Translations under genes and position numbers: made by a program
NCBI GenBank assembly: GCA_964460305.1
Contig: CAYWRA010000066.1
Coordinates: 1-15,220 of the forward strand
Reading direction: 5' to 3'
DNA from: JAPLCX01 sp964460305
GTDB lineage: Bacteria; Auribacterota; Tritonobacteria; UBA1439
Length of the DNA: 15,220 bases
Notes under the pieces: generated by a model
Databases searched by the model: none
Seen by the model: only the letters and a program-made list of their open reading frames with translations
Told to the model about the DNA's origin: nothing
Part shown: positions 1 through 6,202 of the stretch, piece after piece
Layout: the number at the start of each line of letters is the position of its first letter
Position numbering within the stretch: the first letter of the stretch is position 1

Positions 1-393
1 GTGCGAGCTCTGCGCGTTGAGGCCGAAAAGGCCGTAGAACTGGGCGCCTATATCGAACCGCTTCTCCTTGTCATAGGGGCGATCCACCGTCCAGACGAAC
101 TGATCCAGGTGAGCGCTGTTCGGGTGGATCCCTTCCCATCCCCTGAGCGGCAGCGGATCCTGTCCTCCGGTGAGCCGCCCGGTAAACCCCACCTCGGTAA
201 ATCCCGAGAGCCGGAGATTAAACTTTTCCATCGGCTCGCCGAGGCCCATGCTGTCGAGCAGCCGCATCGTTTCTCCCGGCGGCCATGCGGCTCCTTCCTC
301 CCCGGCGCGGCATGGCCCCCCCGCGAGAAGAAATGCAAATGCCCAGACGCATAGCGCGACCGCGCAGCGCGCACGGATGCAGCCGCCATTCAT
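1..393 (-). CDS. Porin-like outer-membrane protein, N-terminal part
   Basis: An open frame of 131 codons runs from an ATG whose first base is 393 leftwards to the window edge without a stop, so only the N-terminal part is present. The start is supported by an AGAGGA ribosome-binding site a few bases upstream. The protein opens with a classic Sec signal peptide: Arg/Cys-containing n-region, a hydrophobic stretch around residues 11-25, and a likely cleavage after Cys-Arg-Ala near residue 31. The mature part contains an LSGFTEVGFTGR-like segment followed by NSAHLDQFVW and an aromatic FDIGAQFYGLFG strand. This pattern (signal peptide, short helix, then a strand starting with SGF/SGY and an N-x-x-x-L-D/N-Q motif) is what I know from beta-barrel porin-2/OmpL-like (BBP2) proteins. 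It would sit in the outer membrane as a channel; the substrate cannot be told. Family assignment is moderate because most of the barrel is outside the window. Confidence 0.7.
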   Translation of the reverse strand, partial: MNGGCIRARCAVALCVWAFAFLLAGGPCRAGEEGAAWPPGETMRLLDSMGLGEPMEKFNLRLSGFTEVGFTGRLTGGQDPLPLRGWEGIHPNSAHLDQFVWTVDRPYDKEKRFDIGAQFYGLFGLNAQSSH

Positions 394-447
394 ATTTTCC
401 TCTGTAGACGTTGTATCCAATCCCCTGGCCCACAATAGGTTACGCTC

Positions 448-469
448 TTATTCGTACCGGGACGAATAA
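448..469. promoter_or_regulatory. 22-bp near-perfect palindrome, candidate operator
   Basis: TTATTCGT and ACGAATAA form 8-bp arms around a 6-base centre that is itself palindromic (CCGG) apart from one mismatched pair. It lies 55 bases upstream of the porin start and downstream of the ABM gene. On the minus strand a TTGATA hexamer (472-477) sits just upstream, so the palindrome would cover the spacer/-10 region of a possible promoter, although no good -10 box is visible. There is no T-tract on either side, which argues against a terminator. Binding by a dimeric repressor is inference. Confidence 0.4.
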
Positions 470-524
470 CGTATCAATTCCCGACGGTTTATGCGCCATC
501 AGCTCCGTTCTGCAAGGCGACACA

Positions 525-800
525 TCAAATGATATCGACTATCGGTTTCTTCGATTGCATCTTCGCCGAGTCTCTCAAGAATGCCTGGAGATATACCGAA
601 CTCATGTGCAAGTCGACCGCTGCCTGGTCCCGGTATTCCTCATAAAATAAAAATTCACCGGGGCGCGCCACGTCCTCGAAAAGGCCGTAAAAGAGACAGC
701 CCTTCTCCTTGCGGGTCTTTTCAACGATCGCCGCGGCAAGGTCCTTGAATGCGGCAATGGAATCTTTTTTGACAAAAAAACGCGCGACGATTTTTTTCAT
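525..800 (-). CDS. ABM-domain monooxygenase (YgiN-like)
   Basis: This 91-residue protein has the size and pattern of the antibiotic biosynthesis monooxygenase (ABM) family of small dimeric ferredoxin-like proteins, which includes quinol monooxygenase YgiN. It starts MKKIVARFFVKKD, giving the first strand, then a helix rich in Ala/Lys (residues about 12-31), a GCLFYGLFED strand region, the family-typical FLFYEEYRDQ segment near residues 54-63, and a conserved-type His in DLHMSS followed by a helix. I chose the internal Met at base 800 over the in-frame Met 13 codons upstream because an AAGGAG ribosome-binding site lies six bases before it. It precedes the porin gene on the same strand with a 131-base gap that contains a candidate operator, so the two need not be co-transcribed. 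Substrates of such proteins vary widely (quinols, polyketides, haem); nothing here decides it. Confidence 0.85.
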   Translation of the reverse strand: MKKIVARFFVKKDSIAAFKDLAAAIVEKTRKEKGCLFYGLFEDVARPGEFLFYEEYRDQAAVDLHMSSVYLQAFLRDSAKMQSKKPIVDII

Positions 801-1137
801 AACGGCTCCTTCCTCGGATCGGGCGTCACGGTAATACACGGGCTTGGCCGTGGGTGGCTACATGGCTATGCCATTTGCCGAGGCAACCTCCGCGCTGCAA
901 AAACGAGGGAACTCTTTGGTTCTCCCGGCTCCGGCGACGACTGACATATAGGGTCTCATAATCAAAACCGTGCGGCAAGATGGGGGTTTGGGGAAGGTAG
1001 ATTTTGCGTCACAGGCGAAGCAAGCAGCAGGCTGGAATTGTCGGGGTCTCCCACGGGGGTGAGGGGGTTGCCAAATAAGCGTGGGAGAGTCAAATCCCTA
1101 GTGGTATCATAATGGGGACAGGTGCGGGGGAGCAGTT
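801..1137. other. Intergenic stretch with one imperfect stem-loop
   Basis: No coding region is convincing between the divergent ABM and CPBP/FMN-reductase starts. The clearest structure is an inverted repeat with 9-bp arms, TCTCCCACG at 1047-1055 and CGTGGGAGA at 1080-1088, around a G-rich 24-base loop. Promoters for both flanking genes are expected here, but I find no hexamer pair good enough to call. Confidence 0.4.
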
Positions 1138-1287
1138 GTGAAAGAATCTTATGCCTATAAGCCGATTCGGTTCTTCTTGATCGCCAATTCGATCACGTGG
1201 GCTGCTTGGCTTGCCGCCGCCTATTTTAGTTATCAGGAAAACGGCGGGCCTATTTATTCTTGCTGGGAGGGCATCTATTATGGCTAA
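1138..1287 (+). pseudogene. Truncated N-terminus of a CPBP intramembrane protease
   Basis: A GTG start with a GGGGAG ribosome-binding site 5-6 bases upstream opens a 49-codon frame ending in TAA at 1285-1287. The first 35 residues (YKPIRFFLIANSITW then AAWLAAAYFSYQ) look like the first membrane helix of CPBP-family (Abi/CAAX-type) intramembrane metalloproteases, which normally exceed 200 residues and carry their Glu-Glu/His active-site motifs much further on. After about residue 40 the resemblance stops and the frame ends, overlapping the FMN-reductase start by eight bases (TATGGCTAA). The most likely reading is a deletion that fused the start of a CPBP gene to the upstream edge of the reductase. 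Translation could still occur and couple to the reductase, so a functional single-helix leader peptide is the alternative. Confidence 0.5.
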
Positions 1288-1852
1288 AGAGATACTGGTA
1301 CTCTCCGGAAGCCCCAAGAGAGACGGCAATACGGCAACAATCGTGGACTGGTTCAGCGAGGGCGCGCGATCGAAAGGCGCGCACGTTGAAATCGTCCGTA
1401 CCGCCTTCCTGAAGTATGCGTCAACCGGATGCACATCCTGCCGGTGCTGCCAGAAAATGGACACGTACGAGTGTGTTGTTGATGATGAGGCAAAGCCGGT
1501 CCTGGCAAAAATGGTTGACGCAGATGTCATAGTCATGGCAACGCCGCTTTACTTCTTTGCGGCGAGCGCGCAGCTCAAGCTGGTTCTCGACCGGATGTTT
1601 TCACTCTACAAATGGGACAACGAGGCCGGCACGGTGGAAACCCCGTTGAAAGGGAAGACCCTCGTCCTGATAGCGAGCGCCTTCGAAAGCATGGGCCTGG
1701 ATGCCCTTGAGAAGCCATTTGAATTGATAGCCGCATACACCGGCATGAAATTTAAATCCCTCCTCATCCCTAACGCCGGCATCTCAGGCGAGATAAAGAA
1801 GAACGAAGGCGTCCGTGAGAAAGCCGTCGCGCTGGGGAAGGAAGTAGCCTGA
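1280..1852 (+). CDS. NAD(P)H-dependent FMN reductase / iron-sulfur flavoprotein-like
   Basis: The 190-residue product is a flavodoxin-fold protein of the NADPH-dependent FMN reductase family. The first strand leads into the FMN-phosphate loop SGSPKRDGNT (residues 9-18), and a typical ATPLYFF...LK..LDR region follows at about residues 85-108. Cysteines at 51, 54, 56, 57 and 65 form a compact C-x2-C-x2-C-x7-C cluster (with one extra Cys) directly before a VDDE segment. This resembles the 4Fe-4S motif of archaeal/bacterial iron-sulfur flavoproteins such as Isf, so electron transfer between FMN and a cluster is plausible; redox-disulfide use is an alternative. Start choice: ATG at 1280 has GGGAGG nine bases upstream, and the family N-terminus begins right there; the longer upstream extension belongs to the CPBP relic. 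A hairpin terminator follows at 1953. Physiological electron acceptor unknown. Confidence 0.85.
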   Translation: MAKEILVLSGSPKRDGNTATIVDWFSEGARSKGAHVEIVRTAFLKYASTGCTSCRCCQKMDTYECVVDDEAKPVLAKMVDADVIVMATPLYFFAASAQLKLVLDRMFSLYKWDNEAGTVETPLKGKTLVLIASAFESMGLDALEKPFELIAAYTGMKFKSLLIPNAGISGEIKKNEGVREKAVALGKEVA

Positions 1853-1942
1853 GTCCGCCTTAACAACCTCGCAGAGATCTACAATGTTCAGGGCCGCTAC
1901 GCACAGGCCGAACCGCTCTTCAAGCGCGCTCCGGCGATCGTG
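1853..1942 (+). pseudogene. Single tetratricopeptide-repeat relic
   Basis: Immediately after the reductase stop, in the same frame, about 30 codons spell a near-canonical kinesin-light-chain-type TPR unit: LNNLAEIYNVQGRYAQAEPL followed by FKRAPAI. There is no start codon or ribosome-binding site and the frame then runs through the terminator hairpin into TGA at 1997-1999. In intact proteins this 42-residue unit is repeated in tandem; here only one partial unit survives. It reads as a remnant of a lost TPR gene captured between the reductase and the terminator. Confidence 0.65.
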
Positions 1943-1952
1943 GGAGATTTTT

Positions 1953-1982
1953 GGCCGAAACATGGGTTTCGGCCTTTCATTT
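1953..1982 (+). terminator. Rho-independent-type terminator
   Basis: A perfect 9-bp stem (GGCCGAAAC / GTTTCGGCC, 1953-1961 with 1966-1974) closes a 4-base loop and is followed by TTTCATTTT. It would end transcription of the FMN reductase. A run of five T also precedes the stem. Confidence 0.7.
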
Positions 1983-1996
1983 TGGTAGCGGGGGCA
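1983..1996 (-). other. tRNA 3'-end-like scar (TGCCCCCGCTACCA)
   Basis: Read on the minus strand, these 14 bases equal the 3' end of a common bacterial tRNA-Met type acceptor arm including encoded CCA. No T-arm or rest of a tRNA follows upstream; the match stops at once. The terminator hairpin lies directly beyond the CCA. A sister site with the same layout is at 14500-14512. It may be an attachment-site or recombination remnant. Confidence 0.4.
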
Positions 1997-2041
1997 TGAA
2001 AAAGGGCACTCCGGGTCCATACAAGGGAGTAATCACGGCGC

Positions 2042-4006
2042 ATGATCAACATTGAGAAGGTCCATCTCAGTCTGGGGGGGCGCCCCATTCTCCGTGGGGT
2101 GGACCTTACTATCAAAGATGGCGAATGCCTGGCGGTGGTGGGGCCGAACGGCTGCGGGAAATCCACCCTCCTTAAGGCGATCGCCGGCATTGAGCGCCCC
2201 GATACCGGCGCGATCCGCATGCCGAAACGGATGACCGTGGGGTACCTGCCGCAGGAATCCGGCATGGAGTCGGGGCATTCGCTCCGGGAGGAGCTGCTTG
2301 GCGCGTTCGTCGAAGTACAGGCGGCGCTGCGCGAGATGGCCCTGTGCATGGAGCAGATGGGCAAAACCGATCCGGATTCAGCCGCGTACGCCCGAATAAT
2401 CCACCGATACGCGGAGTGCGCGCATTTGGTCGAGCATCGGGACGGCCATATGCTCGATTCGAAGGTGGCGCGCATCGCCGTGGGCCTCGGTTTTTCCCCC
2501 GAAGACCTTTCGCGCTCCTGCCGCGACTTCTCGGGGGGCTGGCGGATGCGTATCCTGCTCGCGAAGCTCCTGCTCAGCAAGCCCGACGTCATATTGCTCG
2601 ACGAGCCCACGAATCATCTCGACCTCGAATCGACCCTCTGGCTCGAAGACTGGATCGGGAAGTGCGGCCGGACCGTGGTGCTGGTGTCTCATGAAACTGC
2701 CACCATGGACCGGCTTGCGGACCGGATCGTCTGCCTGGAGAGGGGTACGGCGGAGGTGTATGTGGGCAACTACGCGCATTATCTCACGGCCAGCCGGCTC
2801 AGACGCGATGCGCAATGGCAGGCGTATGCCCGCCAAAAGAAGGAAATCGAGACGATGGAGACATTCATCAGCAGGTTCCGGGCAAACGCGGCCCGCGCGG
2901 CGCTCGTGCAGAGCCGGATAAAGCAACTGGAGAAGATAGAACGGCTGGAGCCGCCGTTTCACCCCACCGCGATCCATTTTACTTTTCCTAAAACCCCGGA
3001 AAGTTACTACGACGTGCTAGCATTGCGGGATCTCGGCCATGCATATGGGGCGAACCGTGTATTCTCGGGAATTAATCTTACGATCAGCCGCGGTGAGAAA
3101 ATCGGCTTGGTCGGGGTGAATGGGGCGGGCAAGTCTACCCTGCTGCGCATTTTAGCCGGCAGGGAATCGCCCAGCGAAGGAAAATGTATTGTGGGGAGGA
3201 AAGTCTCGATCGTGTATTTCGCGCAGTACGATACGGAAACCCTCACGGCGGATGCCACACTCCTCGATGCCGTCGCTGAGGTCGCGCCGACGGGCGAGGC
3301 CCCGCGCGCCCGAGACCTTCTCGGCGCCTTCCTCTTCAGCGGCGACGACGTCCTGAAACCGTTGAGCGTGCTCTCGGGGGGGGAGAGGACGCGGTTCCGC
3401 CTCGCTCGGATTCTTTTCAGCCCGGCCAATCTCCTCCTCCTCGATGAGCCCACCAACCACCTCGACATAACTTCCCGCGCGACGGTTGAGAGGGCCCTTG
3501 CCGCCTACACGGGTACCATGATCATAGTTTCGCACGACCGTGCGTTTATGGACCGCGTTACCAACAAGATTGTTGAAATAGACAACGGGACTGTTCGAGT
3601 TTATCCGGGAAGATACTCCAATTATCTGGCCGACAAACAGCGCCTGATCTCTGAAGAGGCGCGGCCGGGGGAGGAATCCCGCGTCGCTAAAGAGCCGGCG
3701 GCAACAAAAGCATCTTCCGGCATGCTCATTCCCAAAGAGCAGCGCATCAGGGAAAGAGAGGAGGCGAAGGCGCGGGGGCGCGGCATCCGCATAATCAATA
3801 AGAAGATCAGCGCTATTGAAAATAAGATAGGACGGCATGAAGCACGTCTGGTGGAACTGGATGCAAAGATGGCCGAGCCGGCGATGGCCGCCGCATACGC
3901 CGCGCTCGAATCGCTTGACAGGGAACGCCATGGCCTCTCTCTGGAATACCAGCGCATGTTGGAGGAATGGGAAGCGCTTCACCGGGAGCTTGAGGGATTA
4001 GGATGA
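2042..4006 (+). CDS. ABC-F family ATPase
   Basis: The 654-residue soluble protein has two ABC nucleotide-binding domains and no membrane segments, the hallmark of ABC-F proteins (Uup/EttA/YheS group), which act on the ribosomal E site rather than in transport. NBD1: Walker A GPNGCGKST (34-42), signature SGGW (from 164), Walker B with DEPTNHLD (from about 184), and a His switch in SHETATMD, where the usual HDR is HET. The interdomain linker includes a charged FISRFRANAARA helix typical of the family. NBD2: Walker A GVNGAGKST (358-366), signature LSGGERTR (from 444), Walker B LLLLDEPTNHLD (from 464), and SHDRAF. About residues 560-654 form a charged coiled-coil C-terminal extension as in Uup/YheS. 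GGGAG lies 12 bases upstream, a rather long spacing. Whether it is a housekeeping factor or confers antibiotic protection cannot be told from sequence. Confidence 0.93.
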   Translation: MINIEKVHLSLGGRPILRGVDLTIKDGECLAVVGPNGCGKSTLLKAIAGIERPDTGAIRMPKRMTVGYLPQESGMESGHSLREELLGAFVEVQAALREMALCMEQMGKTDPDSAAYARIIHRYAECAHLVEHRDGHMLDSKVARIAVGLGFSPEDLSRSCRDFSGGWRMRILLAKLLLSKPDVILLDEPTNHLDLESTLWLEDWIGKCGRTVVLVSHETATMDRLADRIVCLERGTAEVYVGNYAHYLTASRLRRDAQWQAYARQKKEIETMETFISRFRANAARAALVQSRIKQLEKIERLEPPFHPTAIHFTFPKTPESYYDVLALRDLGHAYGANRVFSGINLTISRGEKIGLVGVNGAGKSTLLRILAGRESPSEGKCIVGRKVSIVYFAQYDTETLTADATLLDAVAEVAPTGEAPRARDLLGAFLFSGDDVLKPLSVLSGGERTRFRLARILFSPANLLLLDEPTNHLDITSRATVERALAAYTGTMIIVSHDRAFMDRVTNKIVEIDNGTVRVYPGRYSNYLADKQRLISEEARPGEESRVAKEPAATKASSGMLIPKEQRIREREEAKARGRGIRIINKKISAIENKIGRHEARLVELDAKMAEPAMAAAYAALESLDRERHGLSLEYQRMLEEWEALHRELEGLG

Positions 4007-4074
4007 CCGATTTGAAAGATTCGCATTGCGGCGGGAAGGCGTGACCTGCCCTATACGTAACAGATGCATACTCA

Positions 4075-4124
4075 ATTCCCACCCTCACCGCACGATGGCA
4101 ATACACAGGACCCAATGAGGAGGC
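4075..4124 (+). repeat. Dispersed 50-bp repeat, copy 1
   Basis: Identical at 47 of 50 positions to 14538-14587 in direct orientation. Weaker similarity continues downstream, and the 12-mer CCTGCCCAAACT recurs at 4171-4182 and 14625-14636, so the full unit may be about 100 bp. The three differences are all transitions (A/G). No coding frame explains the conservation. Confidence 0.85.
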
Positions 4125-4316
4125 AATGGAGATGACGCGTATTGAAACAGGAGCATGTTAACTTATCCGACCTGCCCAAACTACGTCACCATTGATGTCT
4201 CACTCCATTATCCGCGCATATAAAACGCATATCTATCACACTTGCACTCTTTCAATGCATCCTAACCTGATCTATTCACCAACCACCGATGGCATACTCC
4301 AACTTTCAACGTTTCT

Positions 4317-4381
4317 AACCACTGAAGTCACTGAAAAGACCTTCTTTTTTGTTTCAGTGCATTCAGTGCTCTCAGTGGTTT
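4317..4381. repeat. Nested CACTGA palindrome
   Basis: Outer arms AACCACTGA (4317-4325) and TCAGTGGTT (4372-4380), inner arms CACTGAAA (4329-4336) and TTTCAGTG (4352-4359), with one extra TTCAGTG copy (4362-4368). The loop carries TTCTTTTTTG. A 63-codon frame across it is the kind of spurious ORF such repeats produce. I recall similar CACTGA-rich intergenic repeats in many environmental bacterial genomes. Confidence 0.75.
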
Positions 4382-4401
4382 AAACTTCAGGCTGTTTGTC
4401 C

Positions 4402-4428
4402 ATCCGTGTAATCCGTGAAATCCGTGGA
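4402..4428 (+). repeat. Three tandem 9-bp units (ATCCGTGNA)
   Basis: ATCCGTGTA, ATCCGTGAA and ATCCGTGGA follow one another without gaps. Each unit differs only at the eighth base. Looks like another dispersed intergenic repeat type rather than a regulatory array, though repeated protein-binding sites cannot be excluded. Confidence 0.75.
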
Positions 4429-4602
4429 TTCTGGTAGTTCCCTGTCAGTTCCATCGGCTGAATCGGTGGTTGCTTTTTATCGTTCATGAATAATCCAGGC
4501 TAAGGCCTCTTTACCGTAATAATTTCCTCTCCCGAAACGGCGGGCAGATCAAAACATTCACCCAGTGGGTCAAATGTGTCAGGACCAAGCCTCGCCCCCT
4601 CT

Positions 4603-4642
4603 CCCCTGCCTCTCTCCCCCTAAAGGGGGAGAGAGGCAGGGG
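4603..4642. repeat. Perfect 18-bp palindrome with 4-base loop
   Basis: Arms CCCCTGCCTCTCTCCCCC (4603-4620) and its exact complement (4625-4642) enclose TAAA. The purine/pyrimidine-segregated arms would form a very stable hairpin on either strand. There is no proper T-tract, so it is more like a REP-type intergenic element than a standard terminator, although it would separate the ABC-F and efflux transcripts. Confidence 0.85.
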
Positions 4643-4678
4643 GGGTCTTACCCGCGGTTTTAGGCTCTTTTCTTTAGC

Positions 4679-4707
4679 TTGATGAGAAGAAAACAAAGAT
4701 GTAACAT
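4679..4707 (+). promoter_or_regulatory. Possible sigma70-type promoter of the efflux operon
   Basis: TTGATG (4679-4684) and TAACAT (4702-4707) are separated by 17 bases and lie 38 bases upstream of the channel gene start. Each hexamer matches consensus at four of six positions, so this is only a candidate. Confidence 0.3.
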
Positions 4708-4744
4708 GAAGATCCAGCGCAAGCAATGCTAAGGAAACAGTAAG

Positions 4745-6202
4745 ATGCTTCTAAGGAGAAACGTAATCTTTTTTAGGCTGGCGGTATTGCTTTACAGTTT
4801 CTCGGCGCTCGGGAATGCCCAACAACATGAATGGCCGACAACCCCGGCATCTCCCATCCCAACCGCCCCCGAACTCGGCCTTCTGGATTGTGTGCAGCGG
4901 GTACTGGATTACTATCCTGTCCTGAAAAAACAGCATGCCAATGTGGAAGAGGCTCTGGCCCAGCGCGCGCTGGCGGCCGGGGGGCTCTTTCCCAGAGTCC
5001 AGGGCCTAGCATCCGTGGTGCAGACAAATAATCCGGTGAATGTCTTTGGCATGCTGCTTAACCAGCGCGCATTTACTCAGAGCGATTTCGACGTAGATAA
5101 CCTCAACAATCCCGCCAGCCGGACTAATTTCAACTTCGCGTTCAATGGCGAAATGCCGCTTTTTAACGCGTTCCAGACGATTTCATCAATTCGCGCAGCA
5201 AGCCATAGCTTAGCCGCATCACGGAGCCAGGAAGAATTTGTGAAGATGGAGGCGGCCCTTGTCGCCGTCGAATCGTATTTGCGCGTGCTGCTTTGGGAGC
5301 GAAACTATGCAATTTCCGAAGCGATCGATGCCGAATCTGGGAAGGACATACGCCAGGCTGAGGACCTGAAAAAGCGCGGCATGATTTTGGGCGCCGATTA
5401 TTACGCTGCGAAGGTCATAGGCTCCAACATTACTCAGTTCAAACGCGAGTCCGACGCTCGGCGCAAAACCGCCCGCATAATACTCAACATCCTCATGAAC
5501 GACGAGCCATCGAAGCAATACAGGTTTGTGGGAACTCTTCCTGCAGAACCGCGATTGAATAGGGACCTTGTATTCTGGCTGAGGGATGCCGATATGTCCC
5601 GCAAAGACCTTGCCGCCGCCCGCGATTCCATAAAAGCCCAGGAGGCGGAGCTGTTCAAGGAGCGGGCATCAATATTACCCCGCATAAGCGCTCTCGGAAA
5701 TGTTCAAGAAAACACGCATAACCTACATACCGGCGGCGGGAGTTACCTGATCGGATTCGGTGGAAAAATGGATTTGGCGGACAGCACCTATTACCCAAGG
5801 GTAAGAAAGGCCATGGCCGGATTGCATCAGATGCAGGATGATGAGGCGAAGTTAAAGGATTCTATATCCCGGTCGATAGCCGAGGCTTACGAAAAATACG
5901 AAGCAGTCCTTTTCAATGTGCCCGTGGCTCTTCAGGCTGTACGCGACGTCTCGGAAGCCGTGAATTTAACGGCTCCGCTCTATCGCGAAGGCAGAAAATC
6001 CATTAAAGACCTCCTGGAAATCAGAACATACGGTTTGAATACAAACACAAATGCTGATCAGCTTCTTAATGAGTCCGAAATGGGGTATGCCAGCCTTCTT
6101 TTCATATCCGGCATGCTTGATGAAAAAGAAATAAGGGAAATGGAGCATCGGCTTGAGGGGAAGGATGATAAGGCGGAGAAAGGCGGAGTCGGGAAGCAAT
6201 GA
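4745..6202 (+). CDS. TolC-like outer-membrane efflux channel
   Basis: This 485-residue protein is an outer-membrane efflux protein (OEP/TolC family), expected to form a trimeric barrel plus periplasmic alpha-tunnel. A signal peptide spans about residues 1-26 (hydrophobic VIFFRLAVLLYSFSAL, cleavage after GNA). Two family halves follow: the first from DCVQRVLDYYPVLKKQHANV with a strand region containing NPVNVFGMLLNQ, typical of one OEP subgroup, then long helices; the second from the AARDSIKAQEAELFKERAS helix, barrel strands with LPRISALGNV, and a last long helix ending in DLLEIRTYGLNTNTNADQLL. The highly charged tail (KDDKAEKGG) is dispensable-looking. AAGGAAA eight bases upstream supports the start. 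Its stop overlaps the RND start (ATGA), so the two are translationally coupled and almost certainly one complex. There is no adaptor gene between them, which is unusual for this module. Confidence 0.9.
   Translation: MLLRRNVIFFRLAVLLYSFSALGNAQQHEWPTTPASPIPTAPELGLLDCVQRVLDYYPVLKKQHANVEEALAQRALAAGGLFPRVQGLASVVQTNNPVNVFGMLLNQRAFTQSDFDVDNLNNPASRTNFNFAFNGEMPLFNAFQTISSIRAASHSLAASRSQEEFVKMEAALVAVESYLRVLLWERNYAISEAIDAESGKDIRQAEDLKKRGMILGADYYAAKVIGSNITQFKRESDARRKTARIILNILMNDEPSKQYRFVGTLPAEPRLNRDLVFWLRDADMSRKDLAAARDSIKAQEAELFKERASILPRISALGNVQENTHNLHTGGGSYLIGFGGKMDLADSTYYPRVRKAMAGLHQMQDDEAKLKDSISRSIAEAYEKYEAVLFNVPVALQAVRDVSEAVNLTAPLYREGRKSIKDLLEIRTYGLNTNTNADQLLNESEMGYASLLFISGMLDEKEIREMEHRLEGKDDKAEKGGVGKQ

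Noticed and set aside
48..389. 113-codon minus-strand frame in another phase of the porin gene
   Set aside because: The phase starting at 393 gives a proper signal peptide, a ribosome-binding site and barrel-like strands; this one is Arg/Ser-rich noise.
1047..1088. Terminator upstream of the CPBP relic
   Set aside because: The loop is 24 bases and no T-tract follows either arm.
1090..1536. 148-codon minus-strand frame over the FMN reductase start
   Set aside because: Shadow of the reductase; no recognisable domain or ribosome-binding site.
3152..3982. 276-codon frame antisense to the ABC-F gene
   Set aside because: Fully inside a strongly supported ABC-F gene, low-complexity His/Arg/Pro-rich product without family features.
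4192..4383. 63-codon plus-strand frame ending in VTEKTFFFVSVHSVLSVV
   Set aside because: It runs across the CACTGA palindrome; its C-terminal half is the translation of that repeat and there is no ribosome-binding site.
4402..4428. CRISPR-like array
   Set aside because: Units are 9 bp with no spacers; no other regularly spaced repeats or cas genes are present in the window.
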